Source: Spirochaetales bacterium
GTDB taxonomy: Bacteria; Spirochaetota; Spirochaetia; SZUA-6; DRHE01
Reading direction: 5' to 3'
Assembly: GCA_016930895.1 (NCBI GenBank)
Contig: JAFGFV010000136.1
Span: forward strand, 1 to 17,436
DNA: 17,436 bases
The position numbers and the translations under genes were made by a program. The stretch's first letter is position 1, and the number at the start of each line of letters is the position of its first letter. Below the pieces are notes generated by a model. It saw nothing but the letters and a program-made list of their open reading frames with translations. It was not told the DNA's origin and made no database searches. Shown here piece by piece: positions 7,201 to 13,091 of the stretch.

Positions 7201-7724
7201 ACAGGAGGGGCAACCTCCAGGGCGGGCTCAGCGCCGCTCTGGAGGACTACCTGGAGGCGATCTTTCGCATCGAGAAGAACAAGCGGGCGGCCCGGGTGCG
7301 CGACATAGCGGGCCGGGTAGGGGTGACCAAGTCCACGGTCAACGCCGCACTCAAGAGCCTGGCTGCCAAGGGGCTCGTAGAGCACGAGCCCTACGAGCTG
7401 ATCGTCCTGACCCCGGAGGGGCGGACCAGGGCCCTCGCCATCGCCATGAACCACTCTATCATCAGTCATTTCCTCCAGGGCATTCTGGCGCTGGGCCGTG
7501 AAAGGGCCGAACACATCGCCTGCGAGTTGGAGCATGCCGTGGACAGGCAGACCATGGAGCGGCTGGTGTGCTTCCTGGCATTCATGCAAAAATTCGCCGC
7601 CGAGGGCTCGGACCTGATGGGAGAGTTCCGGCGGTTCCTGAGCGAGGGCCATGGGGGCCAGAGCTGCCAGACCCTCGTGCGGGAGTACAGGGCCCGGGTG
7701 GAGGCCGAGGTGGAGGCCGGGTAG
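7197..7724 (+). CDS. DtxR/MntR-family metal-dependent transcriptional regulator
   Basis: 175-residue metalloregulator. The N-terminal winged helix covers about 10-75 (LSAALEDYLEAIFRI, then VRDIAGRVGVTKSTVNAALKSLAAKGLVEHEPY as recognition region and wing). The metal-binding dimerisation domain follows. Aligning by eye with DtxR and MntR, candidate ligands are D17 and E20 (as MntR D8/E11), H86 (DtxR H79, MntR H77), C109 (DtxR C102; MntR has Glu) and E112-H113 in CELEH. The set is therefore MntR-like in the first helix and DtxR-like at the cysteine, so Fe(II) versus Mn(II) preference is not decidable. There is no SH3/FeoA-like C-terminal domain; length matches the short MntR type apart from a ~35-residue tail of charged sequence. 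ATGA overlap with the DUF1638 gene. It converges on the RpoN activator with 46 bp between stops. It may regulate its own divergent promoter region, but no clear operator was identified. Confidence 0.85.
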   Translation: MNRRGNLQGGLSAALEDYLEAIFRIEKNKRAARVRDIAGRVGVTKSTVNAALKSLAAKGLVEHEPYELIVLTPEGRTRALAIAMNHSIISHFLQGILALGRERAEHIACELEHAVDRQTMERLVCFLAFMQKFAAEGSDLMGEFRRFLSEGHGGQSCQTLVREYRARVEAEVEAG

Positions 7725-7770
7725 GGGCGCCGTGGACAGGGATGTCTGGCTGGAGGGACCGCTTCCCGGG

Positions 7771-9150
7771 TTACCGCCGGCGGCTGCGGCCGTCGGTTCC
7801 GGGCACGTCGAGCCCCAGGGCCTTGATCTTGCGGTACAAGGTGCTTGCGTCGATGTTCAATTCCCGGGCTGCCCTGGTGCGGTGGCCGTGGTAGCGCTGG
7901 AGGGTCTCCGTGATCAGGTGCCTTTCCATGGCCTGGAGCGAGGTAGGCTGGAGTTGGCCGGAGCCGGGTACGCCGAAGGAGCGAAGCTCCGGCGGCAGGT
8001 GATGCAGCTCGATCAGCCCACCCCGGCACAGGACGAAGGCCTGCTCGATGATGTTCTCCAGCTCCCGGACGTTTCCCGGGTAATCGTATTCCATCAGCCG
8101 GGCCATGACCTCGTCGGAGACCCCCACGATGTTCTTGCCCTGCAGGCGGGTGAACTTGGACACGAGGTGGTTGATCAGCAGCGGGAGGTCCTCCCGGCGC
8201 TGGCGCAGGGCGGGGAGCTTGAGCTGGACGACGCGGATGCGGTAGTACAGGTCATCCCGGAACCTGCCCTCGCGGACCAGGCGGCCCAGGTCCTTGTTGG
8301 TGGCGGCCACGATGCGCACGTCGACTTTGACCGGCTCTACCGACCCGAGGGGCTCGACCACACGGTCCTGCAGCACCCGCAGGAGGCGGATCTGCATGGC
8401 CGGGGAGATGTCCCCGATCTCGTCGAGGAAGATGGTGCCTCGATGGGCCAGCACGAAGCGGCCGGGCTTGTCGCTGCGGGCGTCCGTGAATGCGCCGGCC
8501 TTGTGACCGAAGAGCTCGCTTTCCAGAAGGGTGTCCGGCAGGGCCGCGCAGTTGACCACGACGAAGCGCTCGCCCCGGCGGGGAGAGAGGTTGTGGATCG
8601 CCCGGGCGAACAGCTCCTTGCCCGTCCCGCTGGGGCCTTCGATCAGCACGGTGCTCGCGCTCTCGGCGATCTGGGGTACGATGTCGAAGAGCTTCCGCAT
8701 GGCCGCGCTGCGGCCAACGATGTCTTCGAAGCTGTAGCGCCCCTCCAGCTCCTTCTGGAGCTGTTCGATCTGGCTGAGATCCTGGAAGGTCTCCACCCCG
8801 CCGATGACCTCCCCGTTGGCGTCCTTGACCAGGGCGGTGGACAGCCGCACCGGCACCCGCTGCCCGAGGTGGTTCACGACGTGCGCGGTGGCGTTTACCA
8901 CCGGCCGCCCGCTGGACAGGGTGCGTCTCAGGGCGCAGTCTCTCTTGCAGACATCGGCCCGCAGCACCTCCGAACAGGTGCGGCCCAGCGCATCCTGCCG
9001 GCTGACGCCCGTGATCTGCTCCGCCGCCCGGTTGAAGCAGGTGACGTGCCAGTCGAGGTCCACGGTGAACACCCCTTCGTTGATGGAATCCAGGATCACC
9101 CGCTCCCGACTCGCCATGGTTCCGTCGATCGCCATCTCCGCGTCCGCCAT
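7771..9150 (-). CDS. Sigma-54-dependent transcriptional activator (PAS-AAA+-Fis)
   Basis: 459-residue bacterial enhancer-binding protein. A PAS domain (about 14-130) is followed by an RpoN-interacting AAA+ domain (about 143-370) and a C-terminal Fis-type helix-turn-helix (ERHLITETLQRYHGHRTRAARELNIDASTLYRKIKALGL, about 407-445). Walker A is GPSGTGKE (K178), Walker B FLDE (241-244). The sigma-54-contacting loop reads GAFTDA (219-224) instead of GAFTGA. The PAS has C59, C68 and C72 (C-x8-C-x3-C, CSEVLRADVCKRDC), plus C38, which may sense redox state or bind a metal (inference). The start is ATG at 9150, with AAGGA seven bases upstream; an in-frame ATG at 9171 lacks a ribosome site. Divergent from the RACo-like gene, whose upstream region has a near-consensus sigma-54 promoter; it is the obvious candidate regulator of that promoter and perhaps of the one at 3809-3824. 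Confidence 0.9.
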   Translation of the reverse strand: MADAEMAIDGTMASRERVILDSINEGVFTVDLDWHVTCFNRAAEQITGVSRQDALGRTCSEVLRADVCKRDCALRRTLSSGRPVVNATAHVVNHLGQRVPVRLSTALVKDANGEVIGGVETFQDLSQIEQLQKELEGRYSFEDIVGRSAAMRKLFDIVPQIAESASTVLIEGPSGTGKELFARAIHNLSPRRGERFVVVNCAALPDTLLESELFGHKAGAFTDARSDKPGRFVLAHRGTIFLDEIGDISPAMQIRLLRVLQDRVVEPLGSVEPVKVDVRIVAATNKDLGRLVREGRFRDDLYYRIRVVQLKLPALRQRREDLPLLINHLVSKFTRLQGKNIVGVSDEVMARLMEYDYPGNVRELENIIEQAFVLCRGGLIELHHLPPELRSFGVPGSGQLQPTSLQAMERHLITETLQRYHGHRTRAARELNIDASTLYRKIKALGLDVPGTDGRSRRR

Positions 9151-9207
9151 ACCCGCATCCTTTCTGATCATGCAATTCGCATATATATTTTACACGATAC
9201 CGCTGCA

Positions 9208-9257
9208 AATTGAAAGAGTCTATTCGTGAGCGATCTGTCGGGGCTTGACATTCAATT
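9208..9257. promoter_or_regulatory. Candidate activator-binding region in the activator/RACo divergent gap
   Basis: The 307-bp gap between the activator and RACo start codons is AT-rich at its left end (TATATATATTTTA-like stretch at 9179-9192). It holds a perfect 7-bp inverted repeat, AATTGAA (9208-9214) with TTCAATT (9251-9257), and inside the right arm TTGACATTCAA (9245-9255), a 4-3-4 palindrome. These lie about 50-100 bp upstream of the sigma-54 promoter at 9306-9321, a normal place for an RpoN activator site. No convincing -10/-35 pair for the activator gene itself was found. Confidence 0.35.
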
Positions 9258-9305
9258 CTCTCTGCGGCACCAAATTAGCCGTGAGGAGGACCGTTCCGCA
9301 GGGCG

Positions 9306-9321
9306 GGGCACGTCTCTTGCA
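9306..9321 (+). promoter_or_regulatory. Sigma-54 (-24/-12) promoter of the RACo-like gene
   Basis: The site reads GGGCAC-GTCTC-TTGCA. Only the first base departs from TGGCAC-N5-TTGCW, and the GG (9307-9308) and GC (9319-9320) are separated by exactly 10 bases. Transcription would begin near 9332, leaving a leader of about 125 nt before the ATG at 9458. The gene for an RpoN activator is directly divergent. Confidence 0.68.
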
Positions 9322-9457
9322 TGGCCTTGGTTGATGCCGGCAGCCATCAGGAGCGATTTCGCGCCCTGGCAGGTCTTGAGACGCTCAGGATGCGGGCGCG
9401 ACGGACGCAGCGCAGCATCGATAGCGGTATACATCCCCAACGTTCCGAGAGGTGCCC

Positions 9458-11083
9458 ATGGCTAAGATCTATTTCCCCCAGTACGCGCGAGGAAGGGACG
9501 GGGTCGAGTTGCGCCCCGGAGACAGCGTGCTGGAGCATCTCCGTCGCCTGGGAGGCGTCGAGATCGACTCCGAGTGCGGCGGGCAGGGTGTCTGCGGCAG
9601 GGACGTGATCCGCCTGGAAAGGGGGGCGGGATCTCTGACCCCCCCCACGGAGGCGGAGCTCCGCCGGATGGAGACTGGAGAGCTCAAGCCGGGGCAGCGC
9701 CTGGCCTGCCAGGCCAGGGTCGCCGACGCGGAGCACAGCATCGAGGTGTATATCCCGAACTTCGGGAAGTTCACCATCCTCTCCGAGTACGTCCAGCAGC
9801 CGGTGGAGCTGGAGCCGTGCGTGGTCCGCCGCGGGGACCGGGTGACCCACCTGAACGGAGCGGACCTGGGCCCCTACCAGGGGCGGGTTCTTGGGCTGGC
9901 GGTGGACATCGGCACCACGACCCTGGCGCTGCAGGTCGTGGACCTGGAGACTGGCCTGAACGTGGGCCCGGCCATGGCCAGCAAGAACCCCCAGATCGCC
10001 TACGGGAACGAGGTGATCTCCCGGATCGGGTACACGATCGACCATCCCGGAGGGCTGGAGGAGCTGCAGGAGAGCGTGGTCGACGGGATCAACCAGTCCC
10101 TCGCCGAGCTGGAACGGCAGGCCGGGGCCGATGGAGCAATCCGGGAGCGCATCTACGAGGTTGTTGCCGTGGGCAACAGCACCATGCGGGAGCTGTTCTT
10201 CGGGAGGGACGCCCGCGGCCTCGGGTTGATCCCCTTCGAGGCGCCCGACAAGGCCGCCGTGAGCGTGGGCGCCGCGCAGATGGGTCTGGAGATGCACCCC
10301 AAGGGGGTGGTCTACGGTCCTCCCCTGATCGGCGGTCACGCGGGGTCCGACTGCCTCGCGGACATCATAGCCACGGGGCTGTACGAGTCCGACGAGATCG
10401 GCATGATCGTGGATATCGGCACCAACGGTGAGGTGGCGGTCGGCAACCGCGACAAGCTCCTGACGGCCTCCTGCGCGGCCGGCGGGGCTTACGAAGGGTA
10501 CCAGATCCGCTGCGGCGTCGGGGCGATCCAGGGCGCTATCACCCGCTTCAGGATCGTCGACGGCGAGGTTCAACTCGAGACCCTCGGGGACAAGCATCCG
10601 GTGGGCGTCTGCGGCTCCGGGGTCATCGATCTGCTGGCGGAGATGCTGCGCAACGGCATCATGAACGCCAGTACCCGCATCCAGGGCGACTATCGTTTTG
10701 CCGACGGCCTGTCGATCAGCCAGGAGGACGTGAACGAGCTGATCATCGCCAAGGCCGGGCTGCGCACGGACCAGGATTTGCTGATCCGCTACCTCGGGAT
10801 CACGCCGGAAGAGGTGCGCAAGGTCTACCTGGCTGGTGCCTTTGGAAACTACATGGACATCGACAACGCGCTGACCATCGGCCTCCTGCCGCGGGTGCCA
10901 AAGGAGCGCTTCGTCCGCTTCGGCAACGGAGCCCTGGCAGGGGCGCGCCTCATGCTGTGCTCGCGGCGCAAGCGCGCTGACGCGGAGAATCTCAAGGGTA
11001 TTCTCACCCATCTCAAGCCGAACGAGATCGAGGGCCAGGAGTTCCAGTACCTGGTGGCCGACAACATGTACTTCGAGGAGTGA
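9458..11083 (+). CDS. RACo-like reductive activator of corrinoid proteins (ferredoxin + ASKHA ATPase)
   Basis: 541-residue cytosolic protein of the COG3894/DUF4445 group, which uses ATP and a 2Fe-2S domain to reduce inactive Co(II)-corrinoid proteins to Co(I). The N-terminal ferredoxin-like domain (about 1-95) has C40, C46 and C84, but the expected third ligand of C-x5-C-x2-C is Asp49 (CGGQGVCGRD). After a linker comes the RACo middle and C-terminal ASKHA region: GLAVDIGTTTLAL (146-158), ASKNPQIAYGNEVISRIGY, VAVGNSTMRELFFG, GPPLIGGHAGSDCLADIIATG, IVDIGTNGEVAVGN, SCAAGGAYEGYQIRCGVGAIQGAI, GVCGSGVIDLLAEML and VYLAGAFGNYMDIDNA. Length is below the ~630 aa of the characterised acetogen RACo. The ATG at 9458 has GAGG about six bases upstream. 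Preceded by a sigma-54 promoter and followed, 3 nt after its stop, by a methyltransferase gene. No corrinoid protein or MT-I/MT-II methyltransferase is in the window. Confidence 0.87.
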   Translation: MAKIYFPQYARGRDGVELRPGDSVLEHLRRLGGVEIDSECGGQGVCGRDVIRLERGAGSLTPPTEAELRRMETGELKPGQRLACQARVADAEHSIEVYIPNFGKFTILSEYVQQPVELEPCVVRRGDRVTHLNGADLGPYQGRVLGLAVDIGTTTLALQVVDLETGLNVGPAMASKNPQIAYGNEVISRIGYTIDHPGGLEELQESVVDGINQSLAELERQAGADGAIRERIYEVVAVGNSTMRELFFGRDARGLGLIPFEAPDKAAVSVGAAQMGLEMHPKGVVYGPPLIGGHAGSDCLADIIATGLYESDEIGMIVDIGTNGEVAVGNRDKLLTASCAAGGAYEGYQIRCGVGAIQGAITRFRIVDGEVQLETLGDKHPVGVCGSGVIDLLAEMLRNGIMNASTRIQGDYRFADGLSISQEDVNELIIAKAGLRTDQDLLIRYLGITPEEVRKVYLAGAFGNYMDIDNALTIGLLPRVPKERFVRFGNGALAGARLMLCSRRKRADAENLKGILTHLKPNEIEGQEFQYLVADNMYFEE

Positions 11084-11086
11084 GCC

Positions 11087-11722
11087 ATGGCGGGAATCGG
11101 CGCCTTCGATGAGCACTTCCGGGACTACGAGCAGTGGTTCTCGGAGCACGGATCCGTCTACCGTTGCGAGCTGCGGGCGGTCGGGCACATGCTTCCGGCC
11201 TCCGGCGACGGGCTGGAGGTGGGGGTCGGAAGCGGCAAGTTCGCCGAGCCCTTCGGCATCAAGTTTGGTGTCGAACCCTCCCGGGCCATGCGCCGCCTGG
11301 CCGAATCCAGGGGTGTCGAGGTTTGCGGGGGGGTCGCGGAGGAGCTTCCGTTCGACGACGGCCGCTTCGCCTTCGTCCTGATGGTCACCACAATCTGTTT
11401 CCTGGACGACCCGGACCGGGCCTTCCAGGAGGTTCGGCGGGTTCTCACGGACGGGGGGGTCGTCGTGGTCGGCTTCGTGGACAAGGACAGCCCTCTGGGC
11501 CGAATCTATCAGGAACACAAGGACGAGAACCCCTTCTACCGGGAAGCCACCTTCTACTCGACCGCCGAGGTCCTCGCGTTGCTGCAGCGCAACGGGTTCA
11601 CCCAGCCGCAGGTCATCCAGACGGTGTTCGGGAAGCTCAACGAGATTCACACGGTGCAGGACTTCAAGAGCGGCTGGGGGGAGGGGGGGTTCGTGACGGT
11701 TCGGGCCTGCAAGACGCACTAA
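11087..11722 (+). CDS. Class I SAM-dependent methyltransferase (Methyltransf_11 type)
   Basis: 211-residue Rossmann-fold methyltransferase. Motif I is GLEVGVGSGKFAEPFG (42-57), post-I acid E63 in GVEPSRAM, motif II around EELPFDDGRFAFVLMVTTICFLDDP and motif III VLTDGGVVVVGFVD; together they match the UbiE/Methyltransf_11 group. ATG at 11087 has GGAG six bases upstream, within the end of the RACo-like gene, and starts 3 nt after its TGA, so it is cotranscribed with it. Small orphan methyltransferases of this kind with the MGxGxG-type loop occur beside metabolic genes in many anaerobes; the substrate is not deducible. It is SAM-dependent by motif, so it is not itself a corrinoid methyltransferase. 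Downstream lies a short GC hairpin and then the DUF134 promoter. Confidence 0.82.
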   Translation: MAGIGAFDEHFRDYEQWFSEHGSVYRCELRAVGHMLPASGDGLEVGVGSGKFAEPFGIKFGVEPSRAMRRLAESRGVEVCGGVAEELPFDDGRFAFVLMVTTICFLDDPDRAFQEVRRVLTDGGVVVVGFVDKDSPLGRIYQEHKDENPFYREATFYSTAEVLALLQRNGFTQPQVIQTVFGKLNEIHTVQDFKSGWGEGGFVTVRACKTH

Positions 11723-11745
11723 TCGCACAGGGACACGGGTCGGGA

Positions 11746-11763
11746 AGCTCCGTCGCGGGAGCT
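11746..11763. other. GC hairpin after the RACo/methyltransferase operon
   Basis: AGCTCC (11746-11751) pairs with GGAGCT (11758-11763) around a six-base loop, 24 nt after the methyltransferase stop. No T-tract follows, so it is at most a weak or Rho-assisted end signal. Confidence 0.3.
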
Positions 11764-11781
11764 CGAGCCAGATTCGAGCCA
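11763..11781. repeat. 11-bp-phased direct repeat upstream of the DUF134 promoter
   Basis: TCGAGCCA occurs at 11763-11770 and again at 11774-11781, one helical turn apart and ending 6 bp before the -35 element at 11788. The placement suits an activator or repressor binding two half-sites on one DNA face, but this is inference. Confidence 0.35.
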
Positions 11782-11787
11782 AGCCCC

Positions 11788-11816
11788 TTGACGGATGAAG
11801 GGCATCGCGCTATATT
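11788..11816 (+). promoter_or_regulatory. Sigma-70 promoter of the DUF134/DUF5320 genes
   Basis: TTGACG (11788-11793) and TATATT (11811-11816) are separated by 17 nt; each has one mismatch to consensus. Transcription would start near 11823, about 42 nt before the GTG of the DUF134 gene. Confidence 0.72.
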
Positions 11817-11823
11817 TGTTATG

Positions 11824-11833
11824 AGCATATGCT
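11824..11833. promoter_or_regulatory. Candidate operator, 10-bp palindrome at the transcript start
   Basis: AGCATATGCT is a perfect palindrome covering roughly +2 to +11 of the predicted transcript. Widening to 20 bp (11819-11838) keeps partial symmetry, 7 of 10 paired positions by eye. A protein bound here would block initiation; autoregulation by the DUF134 protein or control by the DtxR-family regulator are both possible but untested. Confidence 0.42.
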
Positions 11834-11864
11834 TGAAATTATCCGTGAGGAGGTGTGAGCTCCG

Positions 11865-12239
11865 GTGGCGCGTCCCGTAAAACCCCGCTGGATCGGCTTT
11901 CAGCCCCCCGGCTTGTGCTTCCTCCCGCAGGCGGTGCCCGTCGCGCCGGCGGGGCTCCTGGTGTTGACCATCGACGAGCTGGAAGCGATTCGGCTGGCCG
12001 ACCTGGAGGGGCTTTCCCACGCGGAGGCCGCCGAGCGGATGAACGTGTCCCGGCCCACCTTCGGCAGGATCGTCGAGCAGGCGCGCAGGAAGGTGGCCGA
12101 GGGGCTGGTGCACGGCCGCGGAATCGGCTTCGAGGGCGGAGTGGTGCGGTTTCACCCGCCCCAGGGCCCCTCCTGGGGGGGGGGTGGGCGAGGGCGTGGA
12201 CGCGGACCGCACGGCCACGGCAAGGGACCGTGGCGCTAG
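11865..12239 (+). CDS. DUF134 family DNA-binding protein
   Basis: 124-residue small regulator of the DUF134 family (PF02001). The N-terminal MARPVKPRWIGFQPPGLCFLP block is the family's opening signature. A sigma-70 region 4-like helix-turn-helix follows (LTIDELEAIRLADLEGLSHAEAAERMNVSRPTFGRIVEQARRKVAEGLVHG, about 35-85). The tail is Gly/Arg/His-rich (GGGGRGRGRGPHGHGKG, about 104-120) and may bind metal or nucleic acid. DUF134 genes usually sit with DUF5320, NifX-type and Mrp/NBP35 genes in anaerobes; here only DUF5320 follows. The start is GTG at 11865, with AGGAGG at 11848-11853; the 11-nt spacing is a little long, but this start gives exactly the conserved N-terminus. Its function is inferred to be transcriptional control of this small cluster. 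Confidence 0.87.
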   Translation: MARPVKPRWIGFQPPGLCFLPQAVPVAPAGLLVLTIDELEAIRLADLEGLSHAEAAERMNVSRPTFGRIVEQARRKVAEGLVHGRGIGFEGGVVRFHPPQGPSWGGGGRGRGRGPHGHGKGPWR

Positions 12240-12275
12240 AACGCACGAGATCAGGATGTGAGGAGGGTACAGAGC

Positions 12276-12566
12276 ATGCCGAGAGGAGACGGAACGGGTC
12301 CCGCCGGGATGGGACCGATGACCGGCAGGGCTGCAGGCTTCTGCGCAGGGTACGGAGTGCCCGGGTTCATGAACCCGTACGGCCGGGTGGGGGCCCGCCC
12401 AATGCCGGGCTACCCGGCGGCATGGGGGGCCGGTGCTTATCCGGTCGGGGCGTACCCCGGGGGGTACCCGGCGTATGGGCGCTTCCGGCCCATGGGGCGC
12501 GGTTTCGGTTTTGGCCTCGGCTTCGGCTGGCGCGGTGGTCGCGGCTGGGGCCGGGGCTGGTGGTAG
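12276..12566 (+). CDS. DUF5320 family Gly/aromatic-rich small protein (copy 1)
   Basis: 96-residue protein whose first ~21 residues (MPRGDGTGPAGMGPMTGRAAG) are the DUF5320 signature, followed by FCAGYGVPGFMNPYGR. The rest is low-complexity, rich in Gly, Pro, Tyr, Phe, Trp and Arg (GFGFGLGFGWRGGRGWGRGWW end). One cysteine is present. This copy lacks the C-terminal coiled coil found in copy 2. ATG at 12276 has AGGAGG nine bases upstream, 36 nt after the DUF134 stop. DUF5320 proteins are uncharacterised; they accompany DUF134 and NifX/Mrp-type genes for Fe-Mo or Fe-S cofactor handling in anaerobes, which is the only functional hint. Confidence 0.8.
   Translation: MPRGDGTGPAGMGPMTGRAAGFCAGYGVPGFMNPYGRVGARPMPGYPAAWGAGAYPVGAYPGGYPAYGRFRPMGRGFGFGLGFGWRGGRGWGRGWW
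12288..12328. repeat. 41-bp direct repeat, copy 1 (partner at 12657-12697)
   Basis: The bases coding DGTGPAGMGPMTGR plus flanks are identical over 41 bp in both DUF5320 genes, including silent positions. This shows a recent duplication or gene conversion; the offset is 369 bp. Confidence 0.85.
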
Positions 12567-12573
12567 TGCGGGA

Positions 12574-12596
12574 GGCGCGCGACTCCGTCGCGCGCC
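12574..12596. other. Intercistronic hairpin between the DUF5320 genes
   Basis: GGCGCGCGAC (12574-12583) pairs perfectly with GTCGCGCGCC (12587-12596) across a TCC loop: a 10-bp all-GC/AT stem without following T-tract. It could attenuate transcription or stabilise the upstream message so that the two paralogues are made at different levels (inference). Confidence 0.55.
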
Positions 12597-12644
12597 GCCT
12601 GACGGTGAGAAGCAAGGCGAGAATTGCAGGAAGGAGTACGCAAG

Positions 12645-12992
12645 ATGCCTAGAGGGGACGGAACGGGTCCCGCCGGGATGGGACCGATGACCGGCAGAGC
12701 AGCCGGCTACTGCGCGGGATACAACATGCCCGGGTACATGAATGCCTACGGAGGGAGAATGGGGGGCGGTTTCGGTTGGGGAAGGGGCCGCGGCTGGGGC
12801 TGGGGCCTCGGTTACCCTGCGGCCCCCGGGGGTGCGCCCTACGCCCCGTACCCCTATGCCCCTCAGTACTCGGCTGAGCAGGAGCGGCAGGCGCTCCAGG
12901 GGCAGGTCAAGTTCTTCGAGGACCAGATCGCGGCCTTGAAGGAGCGCATGGGGGAGCTCGAGAGCGAGGGCTCTTCCGAAGAGAAGGACTGA
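12645..12992 (+). CDS. DUF5320 family protein with C-terminal coiled coil (copy 2)
   Basis: 115-residue paralogue of the preceding gene. It shares the MPRGDGTGPAGMGPMTGRAAG start and a CAGYNMPGYMNAYGG block, then a Gly/Trp/Arg run (GGGFGWGRGRGWGWGLG, about 47-63) and a Pro/Tyr-rich linker. Residues about 81-115 (SAEQERQALQGQVKFFEDQIAALKERMGELES) form a heptad-like amphipathic helix, which suggests oligomerisation, the usual architecture of DUF5320 proteins. ATG at 12645 has AGGAG eight bases upstream. The strong hairpin at 13002-13029 comes right after it and probably ends the unit. Function unknown; a role with the DUF134 regulator in metal-cofactor handling is suggested by family context. 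Confidence 0.82.
   Translation: MPRGDGTGPAGMGPMTGRAAGYCAGYNMPGYMNAYGGRMGGGFGWGRGRGWGWGLGYPAAPGGAPYAPYPYAPQYSAEQERQALQGQVKFFEDQIAALKERMGELESEGSSEEKD
12657..12697. repeat. 41-bp direct repeat, copy 2 (partner at 12288-12328)
   Basis: Second copy of the exact 41-bp repeat within the start of the second DUF5320 gene; sequence diverges at once on both sides apart from codon-level similarity. Confidence 0.85.
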
Positions 12993-13001
12993 TGAGCGAT
13001 G

Positions 13002-13029
13002 GCCCCGGGGGGCTCCTGTCCCCCGGGGC
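13002..13029. terminator. Strong GC hairpin after the DUF5320 genes
   Basis: GCCCCGGGGG (13002-13011) pairs perfectly with CCCCCGGGGC (13020-13029) around an 8-base loop, 10 nt after the second DUF5320 stop. No T-run follows, so it is not a classical intrinsic terminator; in this GC-rich genome it probably still marks the 3' end. Confidence 0.45.
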
Positions 13030-13091
13030 ACAGCCGGGACGGTGGGTGTCCCCCGGGCCGTCGACCCTGCGCTGGTCGGGGCGGCCGCGGG

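Noticed and set aside
7725..7770. Terminator between the convergent DtxR-family and RpoN-activator genes
   Set aside because: The 46-bp gap has no convincing inverted repeat with a T-run on either strand.
7651..9213. Long plus-strand open frame (520 codons) over the RpoN activator
   Set aside because: Antisense shadow of a gene with clear PAS, AAA+ and Fis motifs.
9245..9273. TTGACA at 9245-9250 as a sigma-70 promoter for the RACo-like gene
   Set aside because: No acceptable -10 at 16-18 nt (CACCAA or neighbours). The sigma-54 element at 9306-9321 is much better.
9265..9280. Second -24/-12-like element, CGGCAC-N5-TAGC, upstream of the RACo-like gene
   Set aside because: GG-N10-GC spacing holds, but both blocks have mismatches, and a stronger site lies 40 bp downstream. 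It may be a chance match.
9347..11782. Very long open frame (811 codons) antisense to the RACo-like and methyltransferase genes
   Set aside because: It lies opposite two well-recognised genes, has no family signature and low-complexity His/Asp/Pro-rich content, as expected for an antisense shadow in GC-rich DNA.
11664..13031. Minus-strand open frame (455 codons) over the DUF134/DUF5320 genes
   Set aside because: Pro/Arg/Ala-rich translation without motif; the plus-strand genes have family signatures and good ribosome sites.
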